From assembly GCA_024275415.1 (NCBI GenBank), contig JAJRZD010000127.1, positions 1 to 38,901 of the forward strand: a stretch of 38,901 nucleotides of DNA, in the 5' to 3' direction. Both the position numbers and the translations under genes were made by a program. The stretch is from an archaeon. Lineage in GTDB: Archaea > Asgardarchaeota > Thorarchaeia > Thorarchaeales > Thorarchaeaceae. Below, piece after piece: positions 17,884-25,571 of the stretch (position 1 is the first letter of the stretch; each line of letters starts with the position of its first letter). The notes under the pieces are model-generated. The model was not told where the DNA came from and ran no database searches. It saw nothing but the letters and a program-made list of their open reading frames with translations.

Positions 17884-18014
17884 AAGCTGTTCAGGTATGG
17901 GTTAAGTCGACGTTTTAGTGAGGCTGAGCACTGAATAGTCCTACTACGGAAATAACTGCATCAATAAAAGAGAAGAGGATTGGCCCCAAATCAGAGCACA
18001 ATCCTGTTGCAGAC

Positions 18015-19184
18015 CTAGATTGTCATCCCTCCGAACACGAGCAAGATATACAGCATCATGACAAAGACTGCAATCATAGCGACTGCTTCTAGGTTGTTAA
18101 TCTTTGCATCATCTGTAATCTTGGTTCTAAGGATGAAGAGTGTTGGGAATGCGAACAGCACTAGTACCACAGAATAAAGGTCGATTGGAATTCCATGATG
18201 GACATCGGTTAATCCCTGTAAGTACAGATTCAATCCTGATGCGATTAAAGTATAACCGAATATGACAAAGAAGACCTGCACGATGCCACCAAAAGCATTG
18301 GAAAGGGCAATCTCAATCTCTTCTTTGAGGTGGCTAGAAGCCACAATAATATACTCGGGCATGCCAGCAAAGATGACGAGCAATAAGGCTGCTTGGATGA
18401 AGTTCAGTCCCCAGTTACTCTGTGCAAAGTGTGCAAAGTTAGCAAGTGCTTCGCCTCCCAATAATGCACCTAAAGCTGCAAAGATGAGGAAGATGGCCAC
18501 TCCCTTCTTTGTTACAGGCCCGTGATGGGTATGTGCGGTTTGCTCCTCGTCTGACTCTGGATCACGCTTCCCATAGTATTTGGTGATGGTATAGAGATAC
18601 GCAATGAATACTGCTATGAGTGACCCGCCAAAGACTAGAAGTTCGTCATAGGTGAAATAGAAAGTTTCGCCTGGAAGGATGGGGGAAACGAAGACATGCA
18701 GAAGCAGCATGGAAAATCCGACAGCGAGGCTGATCATGGCACCAACAGTGAGTAGTTCTGAACCTACCCACATGATGGCATCTGGTAAACGGAAATTGCC
18801 TTCCGAGTCCTTGGGGAGAAAAAGACTGTATGTTGCAAAAACTATTGTGTTCACGAATATGGTAGCAAGAGCTAATACCCAAGCAAGCTCGTATTCACCG
18901 CCCAAGATCAGGAATGAAAGGACTGCCAGTTCGGGGATTGTTGCAGCCAAACTCGCGTAGATTCCTGACACGTAGTCAGTCATGTTCATGTTCGCAGATA
19001 TGCCCTCGACTGAGAGGACGAAGGCCTCACTTGAACCTGCGATAAGCATGACACCACCTGCTAGGTCAATGAAAGCAGCTGCATCAGTAGGGAGGTGAAT
19101 GCCAATTGATTCGAGTAACATTACTCCAAGTACTAACAAAAGTCCAATAAGATACACAATTTGCCACTTGGCCATCTTAATCAT
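18015..19184 (-). CDS. Sodium/calcium exchanger-type (CaCA superfamily) antiporter
   Basis: A 389-residue, roughly 10-11 helix membrane protein with two inverted repeats. The repeat cores keep a Pro-Glu pair at the ion-binding position, A-A-T-I-P-E-L in the first half and F-A-G-M-P-E-Y in the second, where classical members have G-x-S-x-P-E. Upstream of the first core is G-S-S-E-A-F. A His-rich cytoplasmic loop (H-T-H-H-G, about residue 222-226) between the halves may bind metal. It probably exchanges Na+ or H+ for Ca2+ or another divalent ion. ATG 19184 is the first Met of the frame. A TATA-like element and a perfect 12-bp palindrome lie just upstream. Confidence 0.78.
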   Translation of the reverse strand: MIKMAKWQIVYLIGLLLVLGVMLLESIGIHLPTDAAAFIDLAGGVMLIAGSSEAFVLSVEGISANMNMTDYVSGIYASLAATIPELAVLSFLILGGEYELAWVLALATIFVNTIVFATYSLFLPKDSEGNFRLPDAIMWVGSELLTVGAMISLAVGFSMLLLHVFVSPILPGETFYFTYDELLVFGGSLIAVFIAYLYTITKYYGKRDPESDEEQTAHTHHGPVTKKGVAIFLIFAALGALLGGEALANFAHFAQSNWGLNFIQAALLLVIFAGMPEYIIVASSHLKEEIEIALSNAFGGIVQVFFVIFGYTLIASGLNLYLQGLTDVHHGIPIDLYSVVLVLFAFPTLFILRTKITDDAKINNLEAVAMIAVFVMMLYILLVFGGMTI

Positions 19185-19204
19185 GGTACATACGTCCTGT
19201 CATG

Positions 19205-19229
19205 CACTCGCGAGTGAGTGATTTTAAAG
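19205..19229 (-). promoter_or_regulatory. Antiporter promoter with palindromic operator candidate
   Basis: CACTCGCGAGTG (19205-19216) is a perfect 12-bp palindrome. On the minus strand it lies between a TTTAAAAT TATA-like element (about 19221-19229) and the antiporter start codon at 19184, overlapping or just before the expected transcription start. A dimeric regulator bound here would block initiation. Confidence 0.45.
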
Positions 19230-19244
19230 GTGACTCCTCTTCGC

Positions 19245-19802
19245 CTATGAGCCGTCAACAAAGACAGCCTTCACCACCTTCGTAGCAGTCCTTCCTAATG
19301 CAACGATCACAATCTGGATCAGGAAGGCTACGACAAAGATTCCAAGGGAGATGGACAACATGAAGAAGCTGAGTGACGAAGCTGCTATAGGCGAGAGATA
19401 GTATCGCCAGACGAGCCAATAGCCATAGATCCCCATGATGAGTATCAGCCCGACTGCCAGTCCATAGAGTGTCAGGACTGTTTTGACGCCCTTGCCTGCA
19501 AGGTCAACAGACCCAATCCCTCGGCCGATAACAGCTCCCTGAATCCGGCGGTTGAACCGCACGAAGAACCCGATGGCACCTATGAAGATGAAGAGTGTAA
19601 TCATCGCACCAATGAGCACTAGGAATACTGCGATGTCAGTGTTAAGGTCTTGGGAAAGCGTCCCTCTGCTGAGGATGTATGCAGCCCCAGAACCAAGGAT
19701 CATGATTGCAGACACAATCTCAGCCACGAATGTTATCGTGGCGGTACCTCTGAACAGACCGCCTATGTCAAGGGTATCTATCTCTTCGTGTGGTTCAGCC
19801 AT
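19245..19802 (-). CDS. Four-helix membrane protein of unknown function
   Basis: A 185-residue protein with four hydrophobic segments (about 22-45, 58-82, 107-130, 142-170) and an acidic N-terminal tail. No family recognised. ATG 19802 is preceded by GGGAGA on the minus strand at short but workable spacing. It lies 60 bp upstream of the antiporter on the same strand, but the antiporter has its own promoter-like sequence in the gap. Confidence 0.65.
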   Translation of the reverse strand: MAEPHEEIDTLDIGGLFRGTATITFVAEIVSAIMILGSGAAYILSRGTLSQDLNTDIAVFLVLIGAMITLFIFIGAIGFFVRFNRRIQGAVIGRGIGSVDLAGKGVKTVLTLYGLAVGLILIMGIYGYWLVWRYYLSPIAASSLSFFMLSISLGIFVVAFLIQIVIVALGRTATKVVKAVFVDGS

Positions 19803-19923
19803 TATTCTCCCTCGATTCTAACTAGGCTACTGAAACCATCTAATAAAGCCTTGTCGAAGAACTTTTCCATACGCAATCATTTAACTTGGCACTACCAACG
19901 AGAAAAATGAGGCATGAAAGAGT

Positions 19924-20472
19924 ATGGTAAACTACTGGCAAGACCTCACAGCAGGTGCAGACCCTCCTAGTGAGATAAACGTGGTCGTAGAGATGACTAG
20001 GGCAAGCAAGAACAAATACGAGTACGACTGGAAGAACAATATTTTTCGTCTTGACCGCGTACTGTATACATTTGCTCCTTTTGATTATGGTTTCATCCCT
20101 AGAACACTCGATCAGGATGGGGACCCGCTCGATGTTGTCCTCATGATTACAGAACCTACATTCACTGGCTGCTTGGTTCATGCAAGACCCATCGGTATTA
20201 TGGAGATGGACGATGCAGGAAAGATTGATGACAAGATCATCGCAGTACCGATGAAGGATCCCTATTATCGAGACGCGAAAAGTCTTGTGGATCTTCCAAG
20301 AAGTCGAATCGAGGAACTCAAACACTTCTATGCAACTTACAAGATCCAAGAGGGCGGCCATGTCGAGGTTCGGAAAATGCAGGACTTGGGTGAAGCATAC
20401 AAGACCATCAAACGTTGCATTAATGACTATGAGGATTATTTGAAGAATAAAGAAAACCAAAAAGAAACTTGA
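19924..20472 (+). CDS. ppa: Soluble inorganic pyrophosphatase (family I)
   Basis: Hydrolyses pyrophosphate to two phosphates in the cytoplasm, pulling forward NAD, nucleotide and other syntheses. The 182-residue length is normal. The signature D-x-D-G-D-P-L-D-V-V (around 63-73) holds the Mg2+-binding aspartates. Other family residues are seen in K-Y-E-Y-D, P-F-D-Y-G-F-I-P, and K-D-P-Y-Y followed by a helical C-terminus. ATG 19924 follows a short leader with weak GAAAGAG. A HAD phosphatase gene follows 66 bp downstream. Confidence 0.93.
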   Translation: MVNYWQDLTAGADPPSEINVVVEMTRASKNKYEYDWKNNIFRLDRVLYTFAPFDYGFIPRTLDQDGDPLDVVLMITEPTFTGCLVHARPIGIMEMDDAGKIDDKIIAVPMKDPYYRDAKSLVDLPRSRIEELKHFYATYKIQEGGHVEVRKMQDLGEAYKTIKRCINDYEDYLKNKENQKET

Positions 20473-20538
20473 ATCGTCCACCAAAAGCATCTAAAAGCAA
20501 CCCTCTCAGAAACATTCGTACAAAGGGAGCCACATTCC

Positions 20539-21138
20539 ATGACAACAAGACTTCGATGCAAAGCGGTGGTCTTCGACTTCGATGGCACACTGGCTGACAG
20601 TATGCCATTCCTTGAAACAATAGGCGTCCAGGTCATGATGAAATACTATGGCATCAGCTTTGATGATGCGACAAAACGATACCGCACGACAACCGGTCTA
20701 CCCTATGAACACCAGATAGAGATGAACTTCCCTGACGACAAGAGGAACAAGGATGCGACTGAAGAGTTCGAACGATTGAAGATAGAACGGATCTTCGAGC
20801 AGGAACTGTTCGCTGATACAAAGGGCACTCTGGAACGGATCCACACTATGGGTTTGGACATTTTCGTGTCGTCCTCGACATTCCAACCTACCATCGAACG
20901 GTATTTTCATAACAAGGGCCTTGGAATGTATTTCCGCGAGATCCTTGGGTATCGTCCCGGGTTCGAGAAGGGAAGACATCATTTCGAGCATATCGAGAAG
21001 AGGCACCAAATCGCCCTTGATACTGTCGTGTTTGTAGGAGATTCACTAAAGGACTACGAAAGGTCGAGAAACTATTGCCAGTTCATCGGTATCGAAGGCA
21101 TTTTCACTGCAGATGATTACCGTCGCATTGGTCATTAA
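20539..21138 (+). CDS. HAD-superfamily hydrolase, phosphoglycolate phosphatase-like
   Basis: A 199-residue haloacid dehalogenase-type phosphatase. Motif I is D-F-D-G-T-L-A-D-S (about 12-20, nucleophile the first Asp), motif II is V-S-S-S-T, motif III is the Lys in F-E-K-G-R, and motif IV is F-V-G-D-S-L-K-D-Y. The helical cap after motif I is of the C1 type. The substrate is unknown; the family includes phosphoglycolate and sugar phosphatases. A GGGAG motif lies upstream of ATG 20539. Probably co-oriented with pyrophosphatase by chance or in a loose operon. Confidence 0.82.
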   Translation: MTTRLRCKAVVFDFDGTLADSMPFLETIGVQVMMKYYGISFDDATKRYRTTTGLPYEHQIEMNFPDDKRNKDATEEFERLKIERIFEQELFADTKGTLERIHTMGLDIFVSSSTFQPTIERYFHNKGLGMYFREILGYRPGFEKGRHHFEHIEKRHQIALDTVVFVGDSLKDYERSRNYCQFIGIEGIFTADDYRRIGH

Positions 21139-21184
21139 GGCTTTGTGGTGGACAGTCTAGGCAAAGTACCTGATCTGCTTGAGG

Positions 21185-22165
21185 CTATAAGCTGATTTTT
21201 GCAGTTTCAGTTACGACCTTCTTTGCCGGGCCCTGTCCCTTCAGCTTGTTCATCTGCTCAAGCACTGTCATTATTTCAACGGCCAGCTCTTCAGAAACTG
21301 TCACCAAGTTCTCTTCAGGTAGTTCTTCCAATACCCGTATGATCTTTTCGAGTGTATGCTTTTTCATCTGCCTGCAAATAGCACCTTCCCAAACAGGGAG
21401 GATTTTCTTGTCAGGATGAGCTTTCTGCAATTGCTGGATCAAGCCCATCTCAGTGGCGATGATGAATGTGTCATTAGGTGAGTTCTCGATGGCTTGTACC
21501 ATCATGCCTGTAGACCCGATTATGTCTGCTGCTTCTTGCACCTCTGGAGGGCACTCTGGATGTGCAATCGTGATTGCGTCGGGGTATTCTTCTTTCAGCA
21601 GCATAAGCTGTGCAATATCAAACTGGTTGTGGACATAACAATGTCCGCGGGGCTCAATGTCAATGATCTCGATATCCGTATGCCTCCGGACGTATTCTGC
21701 CAGATTAGCATCAGGACCGAAAAGCACTGTTTCCGCACCTAGAGACTCGACCACTTCTATCGCGCTCCCAGAAGTACAGATGCGGTCTGTTTCTGTCTTC
21801 GTTTCCGTTGTGGTATTCATGTAAACGACCACTGGTGCTCCAGGATACTCTTCCTTTTTCTTTCGCAGCTTCTCAGGATTAGCATAAGCAGCCAGCGGAC
21901 ACAGAGCCCCTGGGTCAGGAATGTAGACTGGCACTCCATTTGAGAGGACTGCTGCCATCTCAGCCATGAAACGGACACCTGAGAAGACAATCAGGTCATA
22001 TCCGGTAATCTCGGCTGATTTCTGGGCAAGCTGTAACGAGTCGCCAGTGAAATCGGCAATCTCTTGAATCTCTATTCTCTGATAGTTGTGAGCAAATATC
22101 AGCGCGTTCCGTTCCGCCTTGAGTTCGAGGATTCGCTTTTGCAAATCGGTGTACTTTTTGTCCAT
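21185..22165 (-). CDS. nadA: Quinolinate synthase
   Basis: 4Fe-4S enzyme condensing iminoaspartate with dihydroxyacetone phosphate to quinolinate, the first pyridine of de novo NAD synthesis. The start is taken as ATG 22165, with GGGTG upstream at fair spacing; a GTG at 22177 adds four residues (330-residue form, used for numbering). Visible: A-H-N-Y-Q (29-33), T-G-D-S-L-Q-L-A (44-51), and three candidate cluster cysteines in P-D-P-G-A-L-C-P-L-A (C93), H-P-E-C-P-P-E-V (C209) and A-I-C-R-Q-M-K-K (C268). The 116-residue gap between the first two fits the longer (Bacillus-type) form. No nadB or nadC is adjacent. It is divergent from the NAD kinase gene. Confidence 0.93.
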   Translation of the reverse strand: MDKKYTDLQKRILELKAERNALIFAHNYQRIEIQEIADFTGDSLQLAQKSAEITGYDLIVFSGVRFMAEMAAVLSNGVPVYIPDPGALCPLAAYANPEKLRKKKEEYPGAPVVVYMNTTTETKTETDRICTSGSAIEVVESLGAETVLFGPDANLAEYVRRHTDIEIIDIEPRGHCYVHNQFDIAQLMLLKEEYPDAITIAHPECPPEVQEAADIIGSTGMMVQAIENSPNDTFIIATEMGLIQQLQKAHPDKKILPVWEGAICRQMKKHTLEKIIRVLEELPEENLVTVSEELAVEIMTVLEQMNKLKGQGPAKKVVTETAKISL

Positions 22166-22353
22166 GGTGGTAAGCACCCTGCAAAGCTATCCGCCTTGCT
22201 TTATAATGGAATTCCAATCGGCAAATGATGGTTCTGTGTTTATCAACCGGCAACTTTTGCCTGTGTTTCATGGCGCATGTATGATGTTTCAGGTTGATTT
22301 AAGAGGAATAGGAAATAGAATGGCATTACCTCAGATATGGTGGACTTGAAAAT

Positions 22354-23400
22354 ATGAAAGTGGCGATTGTATCAGGTAACACTTCATCAATGATAGAAGA
22401 CGCAGATACAATTGCAGAGTTTCTCAACAACGGGAGCTTCGAGATTGTCAAGAGGGGGACAGTCAGTGCGAGTTCCAAGAGTATCGGACGGGAACTAACA
22501 AAATATACACCTGACATCTTAATTGTGATCGGCTCGGACAGGACACTGTTGAATGTGCTTCTTTCGTTGGGAGAGGTATCAGTCCCTGTTCTGCCGGTGG
22601 CTTCGAGGGGACATCCAGGTTTCCTGTTCGATGTCACATCATCGGACTTTGAACAGATTGTTGATGACATCTCCGAACACAAATGGACTGAAGAACGACG
22701 TACCAGATTCGTTGCAAGTATCGGTAAAAAAAAGACGCCTCCATTCCTCAACGAGATAGCTATCTTTCCCCGGAGGACTGCCACATTGCTTCGATATTCG
22801 CTCTTTCTTGATGACGAGGAATTCTGGCGAGATGGGAGTGATGGTGTGATCGTATCGACTCCCACAGGTAGCACGGCATATGCGATGAGTGGAGGAGGCC
22901 CTATCATTCTGCACCCGGCATGTGTCTTCAATATCGTATCGGTGAACAGCGGCAACCCCGCCCGGAAACCTCTAGTAGTCCCAGATGACATCCGTGTTGA
23001 GATCCGCAACCTTACGAGTTCCGTGTCAATAGATGCAGTTGTTGACGGGCAAACTAGACTCCCTGTGAAAGAGGGCAATGTTGTGTTCCAAAAATCACAT
23101 GCTGATGCAGTATTTGTCAAGTTCACTGATGAGAGAGTAGCAGCGCTTCATGGTAAGTTGATGAGAAAAACTGAGGTTCGAGATGAAAGAGCTTCAGACC
23201 TTCCACCAAGCGCGAAACTTGTGTTGAAAGTCCTTGAATACCAAGGGTCGATGACCCAGAAGCAGATAATTGACGAAACCAATCTACCCCCAAGGACTGT
23301 TAGATATGCTCTGTCCCTCCTAGTTTCAGAGAATCTTGTGAAAAAACAGATTTCGCTTCGAGACAGCAGGCAGGCTCTTTATGCAATCAAAGAGGGATAA
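22354..23400 (+). CDS. nadK: NAD kinase-like protein with C-terminal winged-helix domain
   Basis: Residues 1-270 follow NAD kinase (NAD to NADP): Rossmann start M-K-V-A-I-V-S-G, N-E-I-A-I-F at 133-138, the signature S-T-P-T-G-S-T-A-Y-A (168-177) and V-D-G-Q (230-233). The usual G-G-D-G-T loop is G-S-D-R-T (60-64): the catalytic Asp remains but two glycines are changed, one to Arg. Residues about 284-345 form a winged helix: a first helix, then T-Q-K-Q-I-I-D-E-T-N-L-P-P-R-T-V-R-Y-A-L as the turn and recognition helix, and a basic wing. Ordinary NAD kinases end before this domain. Divergence from quinolinate synthase suggests a kinase that also regulates NAD genes, or a kinase-derived sensor. 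Confidence 0.85.
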   Translation: MKVAIVSGNTSSMIEDADTIAEFLNNGSFEIVKRGTVSASSKSIGRELTKYTPDILIVIGSDRTLLNVLLSLGEVSVPVLPVASRGHPGFLFDVTSSDFEQIVDDISEHKWTEERRTRFVASIGKKKTPPFLNEIAIFPRRTATLLRYSLFLDDEEFWRDGSDGVIVSTPTGSTAYAMSGGGPIILHPACVFNIVSVNSGNPARKPLVVPDDIRVEIRNLTSSVSIDAVVDGQTRLPVKEGNVVFQKSHADAVFVKFTDERVAALHGKLMRKTEVRDERASDLPPSAKLVLKVLEYQGSMTQKQIIDETNLPPRTVRYALSLLVSENLVKKQISLRDSRQALYAIKEG

Positions 23401-23429
23401 TTCCCATTGCTGACTGATGATGTGGTTAT

Positions 23430-25571
23430 ATGAATGATGTGAAAGACCTGATACCAAAAACTGAGAACCCAGTGATCCTTGACTTGTTCTCAAATGTGCT
23501 TCGGTCAATGGAATTGATACTAGCAGGGAAGTCATCTGACGAAACCGGGCCATTTAACGAGCCAATCGAATTGCTTTCCTACGCACTCGCAAAAAAAGCT
23601 TCATATGATCTTGAAAAATTCACGACAGCGACCTCAACGGACAAGAGGCTTTCCCTCATATTTAGGAACGCTCTTGATGGTGGCTCTGCCGGGAAGATTG
23701 TAGAAAGCTTGATCCTCGGGACTTATGGGTTCGTTCTCGGCTCCTACAATGATGAGGATTTCAGGTATCTCTATCGCTACACTCTGAAGTTGCAAAGGGG
23801 ATCTCGTAAATTTCAGGATTGGATAAAGAGGGCTCTTTGCTTTGTTGTGGCAATCCAGCACTCGTATCCACAGGAGGTTCTTCATCAAATCAGGGAGTGG
23901 ATCAGGTTCCTAGGGGCACCACTCTATCCTCCATCTGATTTCCAAGACCACTGTGCCACATTTGGCATTGACATCGAACCCATACTTTCTGATGACGAAT
24001 ATCGCTCGGTGCTGTCGCTGCGTTCCCGTCCTGAATACCTGGAGGAGGCAATCCTAAACCGTCCCTTCGATGAAGTGTACAGATCCCTGAAATCGTGGAC
24101 GCCTGATGGACTCCTACGCGATGCTTACAAGATTTCTGAGAAGCGGATGTACGAGAAGTTACAAGACCATATCAACGATGATATGAGCATCGCACAAGTA
24201 CTCGAGGTCTCAGAGCAGTTCTTCAGACAGAAAGGGTTCCAGGTCGATGACTCTACCGCGATTCCTGTGAAGCTTCAAAGGCTCTCCCGACCGCCTCCGC
24301 CAGATGTGATGGATCCTGCAATCTTTGAGCGGATACCACAGAAATTACGTGTCAACCTACTTCCTGCCGTCACATATTCCACCTCGATAAAGGAAGTCGA
24401 GATTATCTTTCTCGGCGGGCCTAGAATTGGACGAAGTGGTATCCTAATCAAGACCTCAACTGGAGGTGTTCTCCTTGACTATGGTATGTCAGTAGCTAAT
24501 CAAATGATTCCGGAATGGGTTCCCGAACTTGAAACCATCGATACGATCTTGGTGTCTCACAGCCACTTGGATCACGTTGGCGGTCTGCCAATTATCTATG
24601 ACACCTTTGAAGGCAAGTGGTGTAGCACAGGCATCACTGGGGCAGTCACAATGAAACTTCTTGAAGATGCCCTGAAAATCGGAACTCCCCTCCCTCCGAG
24701 AAAGACAGACACGCTGGATAGGGTGTCACGCTTTACGAAAGACAATGTAGAGGTGGTTTCTCGAAGCCATGTGACCCTCGAAGTCGGCTCATCCAGCGAG
24801 TTGGCTCCAGGGATACTCGTGACTCCGGTTGACGCATGTCACATCCCCGGCAGTGTGGCATATCTCCTAGACATTGAAGGGCTCAAGATACTGTACACCG
24901 GCGACTTCAACCTCGACCAGTCCGTCCTTTTCCCAGGTGCTTCATTCCCCACTGACCCCGATGTGTTGATCTTCGATGGCACCTATTGGAGTAGGGAGGA
25001 CTTTGATAGGGCTAAGGTCTCTCAACAACTGATGAATATTATCGAGAACTATGGTCCGGTCATCATCCCAACCTTTGCAGTGGGACGCTCTCAAGAAATC
25101 CTGACGATACTTGACAAGCTCGGCATCACGAACACCAGAAACGTGATGGTAGCGGGGATGGCAGAGGCAGTGACCAAGATGACAGGCTTCAAAGGAAAAT
25201 GGCATGGACTGAAGAAGAACAAGGTCAATCTGGAAGAGGAGGATGTTCTTGTGGCTGGTGGAGGCATGATGGACGGAGGTTTCGCAAAACACCATTTCGA
25301 GCAGCACCGTGACAATAGTAAGGCAGCGGTCGTCCTCTGTGGATACCTTGCTCCACGAACTGCAGGATGGAATCTTATTCATGGTTATGAACCACATCAA
25401 TGCCATGTGGAATATGCCCGACTAAGCGCTCATTCGTCGGCATCGAGGCTTGGTGACTATATAGGATCCTGTAAAGGAAAGCGGATCATGGTTCATACTC
25501 CAGTTGCTACAACACCGAAGAATCTGACAATCCCACGATTAGAGGAACGGATAAGGCTCAAGGTGCCCTAG
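23430..25571 (+). CDS. MBL/beta-CASP nuclease-like protein with a unique N-terminal domain
   Basis: A 713-residue protein. Residues 1-about 320 are mostly helical and unrecognised. From 325 a metallo-beta-lactamase fold begins: H-S-H-L-D-H (377-382), H471, and T-G-D-F (490-493). The beta-CASP part has motif A-like D-G-T-Y-W (D516), P-T-F-A-V-G-R-S-Q-E (547-556), motif B-like S-A-H-S-S (H668) and motif C-like V-H-T-P (H689). This matches CPSF73/RNase J-type RNA or DNA nucleases, although the KH domains of archaeal aCPSF are missing. It starts 29 bases after the NAD kinase gene, suggesting one transcript. The stop overlaps the convergent GTPase gene by 4 bases. Confidence 0.82.
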   Translation: MNDVKDLIPKTENPVILDLFSNVLRSMELILAGKSSDETGPFNEPIELLSYALAKKASYDLEKFTTATSTDKRLSLIFRNALDGGSAGKIVESLILGTYGFVLGSYNDEDFRYLYRYTLKLQRGSRKFQDWIKRALCFVVAIQHSYPQEVLHQIREWIRFLGAPLYPPSDFQDHCATFGIDIEPILSDDEYRSVLSLRSRPEYLEEAILNRPFDEVYRSLKSWTPDGLLRDAYKISEKRMYEKLQDHINDDMSIAQVLEVSEQFFRQKGFQVDDSTAIPVKLQRLSRPPPPDVMDPAIFERIPQKLRVNLLPAVTYSTSIKEVEIIFLGGPRIGRSGILIKTSTGGVLLDYGMSVANQMIPEWVPELETIDTILVSHSHLDHVGGLPIIYDTFEGKWCSTGITGAVTMKLLEDALKIGTPLPPRKTDTLDRVSRFTKDNVEVVSRSHVTLEVGSSSELAPGILVTPVDACHIPGSVAYLLDIEGLKILYTGDFNLDQSVLFPGASFPTDPDVLIFDGTYWSREDFDRAKVSQQLMNIIENYGPVIIPTFAVGRSQEILTILDKLGITNTRNVMVAGMAEAVTKMTGFKGKWHGLKKNKVNLEEEDVLVAGGGMMDGGFAKHHFEQHRDNSKAAVVLCGYLAPRTAGWNLIHGYEPHQCHVEYARLSAHSSASRLGDYIGSCKGKRIMVHTPVATTPKNLTIPRLEERIRLKVP

